Of a DNA stretch of 64,000 nucleotides, positions 38,580-47,331 are shown piece by piece. Below the pieces are notes generated by a model that saw nothing but the letters and a program-made list of their open reading frames with translations, had not been told where the DNA came from and searched no databases. The stretch spans positions 62,001 to 126,000 of the forward strand of contig NZ_JAIWPT010000004.1 of assembly GCF_021191695.1 (NCBI RefSeq). Direction: 5' to 3'. The DNA is from Proluteimonas luteida. Lineage in GTDB: Bacteria; Pseudomonadota; Gammaproteobacteria; Xanthomonadales; Xanthomonadaceae. The translations under genes and the position numbers were made by a program. Numbering within the stretch: position 1 is the stretch's first letter; the number at the start of each line of letters is the position of its first letter.

Positions 38580-40675
38580 TCGGCTCGGGACACCGCCGGC
38601 TGCCGGTGATCCAGCAGAACGAGATCGCCGAATGCGGACTCGCGTGCCTGGCGATGGTGGCCGCATGGCACGGACACGATGTCGACCTGGCCGGCCTGCG
38701 CCGGCGCTTCCCGGTCTCGACCCGCGGCGCCACGCTCTCGCGCCTGATGTCGGTCGCCGCCGCCCTCGGCTTCGACACCCGGCCGCTGCGGGCCGAGGTC
38801 GAGGACCTGCGCCAGCTGCAGTTGCCCTGCATCCTGCACTGGGACCTCAACCACTTCGTCGTGCTCGCGCGCATGGGCCGGGACACGGTGGAGATCCACG
38901 ATCCGGCGCGCGGGGCGGTCACGATGTCGCTCGCGGAATTCGGGCGCCATTTCACCGGAATCGCGCTCGAGCTCGCACCCGCGCCCGACTTCACGCCGAT
39001 CCGCGCGCGCGAACGCCTGCCGCTGCGCCGGCTGTTCGGTCAGGTCCGCGGCCTGGGCCGCGCCGCGACCCAGGTGCTGCTGCTGGCATTGGCGCTCGAA
39101 GCCTTCACCCTGGTGCTGCCGTTGGCCCTGCAGTGGGTCATCGACCTGGTACTGGTCTCCGGCGACCTGCAGCTGCTGACGCTGATCGGTATCGGTTTCC
39201 TCACCGTCGTGGTGTTCCAGGCGGCGATCGCGGTGATGCGTGGCTGGGTGGTGGCCGAGCTCGGCGCCTCGCTGAGCGCGCAGTGGGTCGGCAACCTGTT
39301 CGGTCACCTGCTGCGGCTGCCGCTCGACTATTTCGAGAAACGCAGCGTCGGCGGGGTGCTGTCGCGTTTCATCTCGGTGCAGAGCATCCAGCAGACCCTG
39401 ACCGGCAGCTTCATCGAGGCCCTGCTGGACGGACTGACGGTCGGCCTGGTCCTGATCCTGCTCGCGTTCTACAGCCTGCCGCTGACGCTGCTGGTGCTCG
39501 CCGCGTTCGCGCTGTATGCATTGCTGCGCTGGGCGACCTACCGACGCCTGCAGGCGCTCAAGGAAGCGCAGCTGGTCCACGTGGGCCGGCAGCAGGGCCA
39601 GATGATCGAATCGATCAGCGGCATGCAGACGATCAAGCTCGCCGGTCGCGAGGCCGAGCGCCGGGCGAAAATGACCAACGCCACGATCGAGGTCGCCAAC
39701 CGCGAGGCCGCGATCAACCGGATCACCGCCACGTTCGCGGCGCTGTCGAAGCTGATCTTCGGCGTGCAGCGCATCCTGGTGATCTGGATCGGGGCCGGGA
39801 TGGTGCTTGCAGGCAGCTTCACCGCCGGCATGCTCGTGGTCTTCGTCGCGTACGCGGAACTGTTCGCGACCCGCGCCGGCAGCCTGGTCGACAAGCTGAT
39901 CGAGTTCCGGCTGCTGGGCATGCACGGCGAGCGCATCGCCGATATCGCGCTCGCGACCGCCGAGCCGCACGTCCACGGCGGCTATGGCGGCCCGCCGCCG
40001 AAGCCGCGAATCGAGCTCGACGGCGTCGGCTACCGCTACGCCGAGGACGAGCCCTGGATCCTGCGCGACTGCAGCCTCGTCATCGAGGCCGGCGAGAACG
40101 TCGCGATCACCGGCCCCTCCGGGTGCGGCAAGACCACGCTGGCCAAGGTCCTGCTCGGGCTGCTGCCGCCCACGGCCGGGCGCGTGCGCATCGACGGCAT
40201 CGACATCCATCACCTGGGCCTGGCCCGCTACCGCACCCTGTTCGGCGCGGTGATGCAGGACGACGTGCTGTTCGCCGGATCGATCGCCGACAACATCACG
40301 TTCTTCGATCCCGACGCGACGCCGGCGCGGATCGAGCGCGCGGCGCAGGCGGCGTGCATCCACGAGGACATCGTGACGATGCCGATGGGCTACGAGACGC
40401 TGGTCGGCGACATGGGCGCCTCGCTGTCGGGCGGACAGCGGCAGCGCGTGCTGCTGGCGCGCGCGCTCTACCGCGAACCTGCGATCCTGCTGCTCGACGA
40501 GGCCACGAGCCATCTCGATGTCGCCCGCGAACGCGCGATCAATGCCGCGATCGCATCCCTGCCCATCACCCGCATCGTCATCGCGCACCGGCCGGAAACC
40601 ATCCGCAGCGCGGACCGGGTCATCGCCCTGCGCGACGGCCGTCCCGTTCAGGCTGATGAGCCCCGGCAAACCTGA
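38576..40675 (+). CDS. Peptidase-containing ABC transporter (C39 peptidase, double-glycine leader processing)
   Basis: A 699-residue PCAT-type exporter that removes a double-glycine leader and pumps the mature peptide out. The N-terminal C39 peptidase has its complete catalytic set: Q14 and C20 (QNEIAECGLACLAMVA), H93 (DLNHFVVL) and D109 (VEIHDPARG). Six membrane helices span about residues 160-430. The ATPase has Walker A GPSGCGKTT, signature LSGGQRQR, Walker B ILLLDEATSHLD and the H-loop IVIAHRPETI. It is coupled to the adaptor gene by ATGA and followed after 130 bases by the small precursor gene, whose leader ends in GG. The fit of enzyme and substrate in one locus makes the function secure. 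Confidence 0.95.
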   Translation: MIGSGHRRLPVIQQNEIAECGLACLAMVAAWHGHDVDLAGLRRRFPVSTRGATLSRLMSVAAALGFDTRPLRAEVEDLRQLQLPCILHWDLNHFVVLARMGRDTVEIHDPARGAVTMSLAEFGRHFTGIALELAPAPDFTPIRARERLPLRRLFGQVRGLGRAATQVLLLALALEAFTLVLPLALQWVIDLVLVSGDLQLLTLIGIGFLTVVVFQAAIAVMRGWVVAELGASLSAQWVGNLFGHLLRLPLDYFEKRSVGGVLSRFISVQSIQQTLTGSFIEALLDGLTVGLVLILLAFYSLPLTLLVLAAFALYALLRWATYRRLQALKEAQLVHVGRQQGQMIESISGMQTIKLAGREAERRAKMTNATIEVANREAAINRITATFAALSKLIFGVQRILVIWIGAGMVLAGSFTAGMLVVFVAYAELFATRAGSLVDKLIEFRLLGMHGERIADIALATAEPHVHGGYGGPPPKPRIELDGVGYRYAEDEPWILRDCSLVIEAGENVAITGPSGCGKTTLAKVLLGLLPPTAGRVRIDGIDIHHLGLARYRTLFGAVMQDDVLFAGSIADNITFFDPDATPARIERAAQAACIHEDIVTMPMGYETLVGDMGASLSGGQRQRVLLARALYREPAILLLDEATSHLDVARERAINAAIASLPITRIVIAHRPETIRSADRVIALRDGRPVQADEPRQT

Positions 40676-40805
40676 TCGCGCCGGGATCGCGAAAACACGA
40701 CACCGGTAACAGACATCTCGCGCGCGATCACCAAGGATCGATGCCGGTCGCCCCCGGAACGACCCGTATCCCGACTTCCGGTCCCTGACGAAGATGGAGA
40801 CATCC

Positions 40806-40985
40806 ATGAAGCAGCATCAGGAACACGTGGAACAGAACACAACCGAAGCCCGTCCCTTCGCCCGCGTCGCGGCGCGCGAACTGACCGAACGCGAGATCGA
40901 GGCGATCTCCGGCGGCCGCCCCCACACCACCAATGCCACCGGCCCCAACGGCGACGATCCCTCCGATCCCGGCACCTACCTCTGA
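40806..40985 (+). CDS. Graspetide-type RiPP precursor peptide with double-glycine leader
   Basis: A 59-residue peptide. The leader (1-37) carries RPFARVAARELT, similar to the PFFARFLE recognition helix of microviridin leaders. It ends in a canonical double-glycine site with L26 (-12), T27 (-11), E30 (-8), I31 (-7), I34 (-4) and G36-G37. The predicted core (38-59) starts RPHTTNATGPNGDDPSDP. Its threonines T41, T42 and T45 and aspartates D50, D51 and D54 have the same TTxxT/DDxxD spacing and are well placed for side-chain ester links made by the adjacent ATP-grasp ligase. The ATG at 40806 has GGAG 6 bases upstream; an ATG at 40794 overlaps that ribosome site and is unlikely. Confidence 0.87.
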   Translation: MKQHQEHVEQNTTEARPFARVAARELTEREIEAISGGRPHTTNATGPNGDDPSDPGTYL

Positions 40986-41078
40986 GGCAAGGCGTCGGTG
41001 CCGCCGGTGCACGCGGCGTCCCTGCCAACGCAGGCCGCAGCCGGACGGCACGACGCTCCCGATCGCGACAGCCATACC

Positions 41079-41101
41079 GGCGCCCCGCCCCGCGGGGCGC
41101 C
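41079..41101 (+). other. GC-rich hairpin between precursor and ligase genes
   Basis: A perfect 10-bp stem GGCGCCCCGC/GCGGGGCGCC with a 3-base loop lies 94 bases after the precursor stop and 40 bases before the ligase start. Only TTC follows, so full termination is unlikely. Such a structure could cause partial termination or protect the short precursor mRNA, giving more precursor than enzyme. Confidence 0.6.
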
Positions 41102-41140
41102 TTCGCGTTGCGCGCGCCACTCATCACCGGTCGATCGACG

Positions 41141-42256
41141 ATGCCCGCACCCCGGCCCCGCCCGCTGATCCTCTCCTGTCTCGCGCACGACCTGCATGCC
41201 CACGCCGCATGCTGGGGGCTGCGCCGCAACGGTTGCGACCCCCTGTGGATCTCCTCTTGGGCCGATCCCGCGCTCGAGCCGGTGTCGCTGCACTGCGATG
41301 CGCTCGACGGCGTCCGTGCCTGCGGTACCGCGCATGTACCGAGCGTGTGGTACCGGCGCCCGCGTCTTCCGGAGGCATTCGCTGGTGCCAACGCGGCGGA
41401 CCGGCCGTTCCTGCGCAACGAGTGGGGACGCTTCATCAACAACCTGCAGGCCAGTCCCGACGCCTGGGACGACGTCCTGTGGGTCAACCGCCCCGAGGCG
41501 GCGATCGCGGCGGAGAACAAGCTCACCCAGCTGCGCGCCGCACGCGCCGTGGGCCTGGCGTTCCCCGCCACGCTGATGTCGGCCGATCCCGTACGGATCC
41601 GCGAATTCGCCGCAAGCCACCGCCGCATCGTCTACAAGCCCTTCCAGACCCATTCCTGGCAGGACAGCGACAGCGGCCGCATCTTCAGCACCTATGCGCG
41701 CGTGGTCGAGGCGGACATGCTCGACGACGATGCCAGCCTGCGCCTGTGCCCGGGCATCTTTCAGGCGCTGGTCGACAAAACCGCCGACCTGCGCGTGATC
41801 CTGGTCGGCGAGCACGCCTACGCCGTGCGATTGGCCACGTCCGGCGACGCCACCTTCATCGACTGGCGCGCCGGCACGCTGGACCAGGCCCTGTCCGCGT
41901 CGCCGGCGACGCTCCCGGGGGCAACGCTCGACCGCCTGCGCGCGCTGATGCGCCAGCTCGGCCTGGTGAGCGGCAGCATCGACCTGGTGGTCGATGCGGA
42001 CGGCGACGTGCATTTCCTCGAGATCAACCAGGCCGGCCAGTTCCTGTTCCTCGAGGACGCGTTGCCCGGCCTGCCGCTGCTGCAGACCATGTGCGCGCTG
42101 CTGGCGAGCGGACGCAGCGACTGCGAGCCCTCGGCGATTGCCGGCGTTTCCTATGCGGCGTACCTGGCAAGCGAGGAGCATGCCCGCTGGTGGGAGACGG
42201 TGCGCGACGGCATCCGTGCCGCCGACGGCACGATTCCCGGGGTCAGCGTCGAATAG
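41141..42256 (+). CDS. ATP-grasp graspetide synthetase (MvdD/PsnB-like ester ligase)
   Basis: A 371-residue ATP-grasp enzyme, related to the ligases that join Thr/Ser hydroxyls to Asp/Glu side chains in microviridin and other graspetides. Seen: an N-terminal pre-ATP-grasp part; NRPEAAIAAENKLTQLRAA (116-134), the usual NxP...NK-Q-x-A entry; ATP-binding K166 in IVYKPFQTHSW; DLRVILVGEHAYAV (216-228); and the metal-binding DVHFLEINQAGQFLFLE (289-305), very like the FLEINPxGQW motif of MvdC/MvdD. GLPL follows it, also typical. The ATG at 41141 is preferred to an in-frame TTG at 41108. It is the last gene of the cassette. No second ligase or acetyltransferase is nearby. Confidence 0.88.
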   Translation: MPAPRPRPLILSCLAHDLHAHAACWGLRRNGCDPLWISSWADPALEPVSLHCDALDGVRACGTAHVPSVWYRRPRLPEAFAGANAADRPFLRNEWGRFINNLQASPDAWDDVLWVNRPEAAIAAENKLTQLRAARAVGLAFPATLMSADPVRIREFAASHRRIVYKPFQTHSWQDSDSGRIFSTYARVVEADMLDDDASLRLCPGIFQALVDKTADLRVILVGEHAYAVRLATSGDATFIDWRAGTLDQALSASPATLPGATLDRLRALMRQLGLVSGSIDLVVDADGDVHFLEINQAGQFLFLEDALPGLPLLQTMCALLASGRSDCEPSAIAGVSYAAYLASEEHARWWETVRDGIRAADGTIPGVSVE

Positions 42257-42283
42257 CACCCGTCCCGTTTCGCGGGGCCACCT

Positions 42284-42305
42284 GTACCTTCGGACAATGG
42301 CCGCG
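42284..42305. repeat. 22-bp direct repeat, right copy
   Basis: Identical over 22 bases to 37168-37189. It lies 27 bases after the ligase stop and 65 bases ahead of the gntP-type gene. Both copies contain GGACAATGG, which could also act as a -10-like element for the downstream plus-strand gene. Confidence 0.85.
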
Positions 42306-42370
42306 GACGCGCGCCGCCGCCGACACTGCCCGCCGTCTGGCCCGCGGGCCGCCTGTCGTGTGGGTCTGCC

Positions 42371-43768
42371 ATGGATTTCGTGATCGTACTGGGCGCGCTG
42401 TGTTTCCTGATGTACGTCGCCTACCGCGGCCACAGCGTGATCCTGTTCGCGCCGGTCGCGGCGATGGGCGCGGTGCTGCTGACCGACCCGAGCCTGGTCG
42501 CGCCGATGTTCACCGGCCTGTTCATGGACAAGATGGTCGGGTTCCTGAAGCTGTATTTCCCGGTGTTCCTGCTCGGCGCGGTGTTCGGCAAGGTCATCGA
42601 GCTGTCGGGTTTCTCCAAGTCGATCGTCGCCGCGACCATCCGGCTGTTCGGGCCGAAGCAGGCGATGCTGTCGATCGTCACCGTGTGCGCGCTGCTGACC
42701 TACGGCGGCGTGTCGCTGTTCGTCGTGGTGTTCGCCGTGTATCCGTTCGCGGCCGAGCTGTTCCGCCAGAGCGACATCCCCAAGCGCCTGATCCCGGGCA
42801 CGATCGCGCTCGGCGCCTTCACCTTCACGATGATGGCGCTGCCCGGCACGCCGCAGATCCAGAACATCATCCCGACCGCGTTCTTCGGCACCGATTCCTG
42901 GGCCGCGCCGGTGCTGGGCACGGTCGGCTCGGTGCTGATCTTCGCCGGCGGCATGGCCTACCTGGAGTGGCGCCGGCGCAGCGCGTCCGCCGCCAGCGAG
43001 GGCTACGGCAGCGAGCTGCGCAACGAGCCGGAGCCGTTCGCCGGCGACCGCCTCGCGCATCCGCTGGTCGCACTGCTGCCGCTGGTGCTGGTCGGCGTGT
43101 CCAACAAGCTGTTCACGGTACTGATCCCGCAGCTGTACGGCAGCAGCCACAGCTTCGTGCCGGCGGTGATGGGCGAGGCCGCGCCGGTGGTGCAGGAGGT
43201 CTCGCGGGTGTCGGCGATCTGGGCCGTCCAGGGCGCGCTGCTGGTCGGCATCCTCGCGGTCATCGCACTGGCCTGGCGGCCGGTCACGCGCAAGTTCGCA
43301 GAGGGCACGAAGACCGCGATCGGCGGCGCGCTGCTGGCGTCGATGAACACCGCGTCCGAGTACGGCTTCGGCGCGGTCATCGCCGCCCTGCCCGGCTTCC
43401 TGCTGGTCGCCAACGGCCTCAACAGCATCCCCGACCCGCTGGTCAACGAGGCGGTCACCGTGACCGCGCTGGCCGGCATCACCGGCTCGGCCTCGGGCGG
43501 CATGGGCATCGCGCTGGCGGCGATGGCCGAGAGCTTCATCGCCAACGCGCAGGCCGCGGGCATCCCCATGGACGTGCTGCACCGGGTCGCGGCGATGGCC
43601 TCCGGCGGCATGGACACCCTGCCGCACAACGGCGCGGTGATCACCCTGCTCGCCGTCACCGGCCTGACCCACCGCCAGTCCTACGGCGACATCTTCGCGA
43701 TCACGATCATCAGCACCGCCGCGGTGTTCGCGGTGATCGGGCTGTACTACCTGACGGGCTGGGTCTGA
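42371..43768 (+). CDS. GntP-family permease
   Basis: A 465-residue inner membrane symporter with 12 or more helices. It has the family-typical LFVVVFAVYPFAAELFRQSDIPKRLIPGTIALGAFTFTMMALPGTPQIQNIIP region and a late conserved segment GSASGGMGIALAAMAESF with ASGGMDTLPHNGAVITLLAV. GntP carriers import gluconate or related hydroxy acids, including D-3-hydroxybutyrate, with protons; the exact substrate is not clear here, and no sugar-acid kinase gene is nearby. The ATG at 42371 begins directly at the first helix. It follows the right 22-bp repeat and converges on the Fe-S carrier gene with a hairpin between them. Confidence 0.88.
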   Translation: MDFVIVLGALCFLMYVAYRGHSVILFAPVAAMGAVLLTDPSLVAPMFTGLFMDKMVGFLKLYFPVFLLGAVFGKVIELSGFSKSIVAATIRLFGPKQAMLSIVTVCALLTYGGVSLFVVVFAVYPFAAELFRQSDIPKRLIPGTIALGAFTFTMMALPGTPQIQNIIPTAFFGTDSWAAPVLGTVGSVLIFAGGMAYLEWRRRSASAASEGYGSELRNEPEPFAGDRLAHPLVALLPLVLVGVSNKLFTVLIPQLYGSSHSFVPAVMGEAAPVVQEVSRVSAIWAVQGALLVGILAVIALAWRPVTRKFAEGTKTAIGGALLASMNTASEYGFGAVIAALPGFLLVANGLNSIPDPLVNEAVTVTALAGITGSASGGMGIALAAMAESFIANAQAAGIPMDVLHRVAAMASGGMDTLPHNGAVITLLAVTGLTHRQSYGDIFAITIISTAAVFAVIGLYYLTGWV

Positions 43769-43780
43769 GCGCCATACCTG

Positions 43781-43799
43781 CTTCCGGCCTGGCCGGAGG
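43781..43799. terminator. Hairpin between convergent gntP-type and Fe-S carrier genes
   Basis: CTTCCGGCC pairs with GGCCGGAGG (one G-T) in the 46-base gap between two convergent stop codons. No T-run follows on either strand, so it is a weak terminator candidate. Confidence 0.4.
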
Positions 43800-43814
43800 C
43801 CGCAGGCGGCGCGC

Positions 43815-44156
43815 TCAGACCGCCTTGTCGGCGTCGGTGGTAAAGCTCTCGCCACAGCCGCACTCGGCGGCCGCGTTCGGGTTGCGGAACACGAATTCCT
43901 GGTTCAGTCCCTTCTGCGCGAAGTCGATCTCGGTGCCGTCGACGATCGGCCGGCTCTTCGCGTCGACGTAGATGCGCACGCCATCCTGCTCGGTCACGCT
44001 GTCGCCGGGCTGCTCGTCATGGGCCAGGTCGACGACATAGCCCCAGCCCGAGCAGCCGGTCTTGGTGACGCCGAAGCGGATGCCCAGGGCACCGGGACTG
44101 GCGGCGAGGAAGCGGCGGGCGCGTTCGAGGGCGGCGGGGGCGAGTGCGATGGCCAT
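43815..44156 (-). CDS. A-type iron-sulfur carrier protein (IscA/SufA/ErpA family)
   Basis: A 113-residue HesB-like protein that carries Fe-S clusters from the scaffold to target enzymes. The three ligand cysteines are C35 (KTGCSGWGY), C99 and C101 (ECGCGESF), with the usual spacing of 63 between the first two. LNQEFVFRNPNA is the conserved segment before the CGC pair. The SGWGY form is closer to the IscA/SufA branch than to ErpA, but I would not assign a symbol. The ATG at 44156 starts MAIALAPAALERARRFL. It is divergent from asnS, with 124 bases between the two starts, and not inside an isc or suf operon. Confidence 0.92.
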   Translation of the reverse strand: MAIALAPAALERARRFLAASPGALGIRFGVTKTGCSGWGYVVDLAHDEQPGDSVTEQDGVRIYVDAKSRPIVDGTEIDFAQKGLNQEFVFRNPNAAAECGCGESFTTDADKAV

Positions 44157-44280
44157 AGCGTGCAGTGTACTCCCGGGGAGCGGACCGGCGGCTGACCGCG
44201 GCGGCGGGCGCCGGCGCGGCGACGCGGTCCGGTAGACTGTGTCGCCCCGTGTTATCGGTTCGGATTTCCAGGATTCAAGC

Positions 44281-45678
<1,398 letters not shown>

Positions 45679-45685
45679 GGGTGCC

Positions 45686-45786
45686 GAGGCCAGAGACCAG
45701 GGGCCGGGGACCAGGGGTGCGGCGGAATCCGTGCGTACTGCCGTCGCCCTTCCCCGCTCTCTGGCCCCTGGCCCCTGGCCCCTGAT
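45686..45786. repeat. Inverted array of short CAGGGGCC/GGCCCCTG units
   Basis: The asnS downstream gap holds GACCAGGGGCCGGGGACCAG near 45697-45716. Three reversed units (CTGGCCCCTGGCCCCTGGCC) lie near 45762-45784. The arms are complementary and separated by about 45 bases. The last unit runs into the start of the next gene. It looks like a local satellite or REP-type element. Confidence 0.6.
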
Positions 45787-46087
45787 GACGCTCTTTCTCG
45801 CCCTGTGCTTCTTCGGTGTCGCGATCGGTGGCATCACCGCGTTCGTGATCTTCTGGCCGCTGTCGCTGGTGCACCTGCGCGAGCGCCATCCGCGGGTCCG
45901 CGAACGTCTGGGCGACAATGCATTTCTGCGCCCGGGCGCGCTGCGCTGGCTGCTGGCCGGCGGCTACCGCGAAGTGCCCGACCGCCAGTTCACCGGTCTC
46001 GCCACGCCGGCGCGGATCTCGTTGATCGTGATCCTGGGCGCGCTGACCGCTTCCGTGGTGCTGTGGCTGTGGTCGCTGGCGCCCTGA
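45785..46087 (+). CDS. Small membrane protein of unknown function
   Basis: A 100-residue protein with two clear hydrophobic segments: residues about 3-24 (LFLALCFFGVAIGGITAFVIFWPL) and about 78-98 (ISLIVILGALTASVVLWLWSL). A basic loop with a repeated RER/RHPRVRERLG pattern and GALRWLLAGGYREVPD lies between them. I recognise no family. The ATG at 45785 lies at the edge of the inverted repeat array and lacks a normal ribosome site, so the start is uncertain. It is 16 bases upstream of another small gene on the same strand and probably shares its transcript. Confidence 0.6.
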   Translation: MTLFLALCFFGVAIGGITAFVIFWPLSLVHLRERHPRVRERLGDNAFLRPGALRWLLAGGYREVPDRQFTGLATPARISLIVILGALTASVVLWLWSLAP

Positions 46088-46103
46088 TTTCGAGGAGGTT
46101 CCG

Positions 46104-46403
46104 ATGACAGATGCGCAATGGTGGCTGGCGATGCTCGGCCGCACGGTGGTGTGGGCGCGGCTGCGCGTGCTCGAGGCCGGCACCGCCGAGGTCTTCGACA
46201 GCGACGGCAACACCCTGCACTACGACAGCGAGGACACCGCACGCGGCATGCTGCTCGACGCCGATTTCGTCGCCTTCGACGGCCTCGACGCCGACGACGC
46301 GCTGGAACGCGGCTTCACCCTCGACGAACTTGCGCCGCCGCAGGCCGACGACGACGTCCAGTTGCGCGAACGCATGGTGCAGTCGCTCGGCGCGCGCGCG
46401 TGA
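46104..46403 (+). CDS. Small acidic protein of unknown function
   Basis: A 99-residue acidic protein (MTDAQWWLAMLGRTVVWARLRVLEAG...). It has a beta-rich first half (VEVFDSDGNTLHYDSEDTARGMLLDADF) and a second half rich in D and E (GLDADDALERGFTLDELAPPQADDD). I see no catalytic or nucleic-acid-binding motif and no membrane segment. The ATG at 46104 has a strong GGAGG site. It lies between the small membrane protein and the SDR gene and is probably in the same operon as the first. Function unknown. Confidence 0.72.
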   Translation: MTDAQWWLAMLGRTVVWARLRVLEAGTAEVFDSDGNTLHYDSEDTARGMLLDADFVAFDGLDADDALERGFTLDELAPPQADDDVQLRERMVQSLGARA

Positions 46404-46483
46404 CCACGGGAACCCGCCGCGCCCGCGCGATCACGGACCTGGTGCGCGCCGGCCCCACACTTCCACATCCGGAGACCTGAACC

Positions 46484-47269
46484 ATGGACCTCGATCTCGG
46501 CGGCCGCCACGCACTGGTCTGCGGCGCATCCGAAGGCATCGGCCGCGCGGCGGCGCAGGAACTCGCGCTGCTCGGCGCGTCGGTCACGGTGCTGGCGCGG
46601 CGCGCGGACGCGCTGCAGGCCGTCGCCGATGCGCTGCCCACGCCGCGTAGCCAGGTCCACTGCGTGCTCGCGGTCGACATGGCCGACACCGCGGCGCTGC
46701 AGGCCACCGTCGAGGCGCACGTCGCCGCGCATCCGGCGCAGATCCTGGTCAACAACACCGGCGGCCCGCCGGGCGGCCCCGCGCACACCGCGACCCTGGA
46801 TGCCTACACCGATGCCTTCCGGCGCCACCTGCTGGCCGGCCAGGTGCTGGTGCAGGCGCTGCTGCCGGCGATGCGCGCGGCGCACTGGGGGCGCATCGTC
46901 AACGTGGTGTCGACGTCGGTGCGCGAGCCGATCCCGGGGCTCGGCGTGTCCAACACCGTGCGTGGCGCGGTGGCCGGCTGGGCGAAGACGCTGTCGAAGG
47001 AACTCGGGCCCGACGACATCACCGTCAACAACGTGCTGCCCGGCTACACCGAAACCGGACGCATCGAGCAGATCGTCCACGACCGCGCTGCCGCGACCGG
47101 CAAGCCGGCCGACGCGATCCTGGCCGGCATGCGCGCCACCGTGCCGCTCGGCCGCTTCGCGTCCCCCGCCGAGACCGGCGGCGTCATCGCGTTCCTGTGC
47201 TCGCCGGCGGCGGGCTACATCACCGGGGTCAGCCTGCCGGTCGACGGCGGGCGCATGGCATCGATCTGA
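46484..47269 (+). CDS. Atypical short-chain dehydrogenase/reductase lacking the YxxxK pair
   Basis: A 261-residue Rossmann protein of the SDR superfamily. The cofactor loop GASEGIGRAAA (14-24), LARR after strand 2 (favouring NADP) and NNTGGPP (90-96, the NNAG equivalent) are clear, as is the C-terminal PVDGG. The serine region VVSTSVREPIPG is present, but where YxxxK should be the sequence reads SNTVRG (156-161), so both catalytic Tyr and Lys are missing. A subgroup annotated as 3-oxoacyl-ACP reductase-like has this feature. Normal carbonyl reduction is therefore doubtful; it may bind cofactor for another purpose. Its ATG at 46484 lies 80 bases past the previous gene. Confidence 0.85.
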   Translation: MDLDLGGRHALVCGASEGIGRAAAQELALLGASVTVLARRADALQAVADALPTPRSQVHCVLAVDMADTAALQATVEAHVAAHPAQILVNNTGGPPGGPAHTATLDAYTDAFRRHLLAGQVLVQALLPAMRAAHWGRIVNVVSTSVREPIPGLGVSNTVRGAVAGWAKTLSKELGPDDITVNNVLPGYTETGRIEQIVHDRAAATGKPADAILAGMRATVPLGRFASPAETGGVIAFLCSPAAGYITGVSLPVDGGRMASI

Positions 47270-47331
47270 ACGGCCGAACGCAGCGCCGCCGTTCGACGCC
47301 CCCACGACCCGCCGTCTGGAATAATGCCCGC

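Noticed and set aside
40740..40787. Mini-ORF MPVAPGTTRIPTSGP with AGGA upstream, between exporter and precursor
   Set aside because: Only 15 codons, no leader or core resemblance to the RiPP precursor. It could be a leader peptide but nothing supports it.
40794..40805. Earlier ATG for the RiPP precursor (adds METS)
   Set aside because: The GGAG inside this extension is the best ribosome site for the ATG at 40806, so the extension is probably untranslated.
37168..42305. 22-bp repeats as att sites of an integrase element
   Set aside because: No integrase, recombinase or tRNA target is present inside or beside the repeats, so a classical integrative element is not supported; only an insertion scar or promoter duplication remains.
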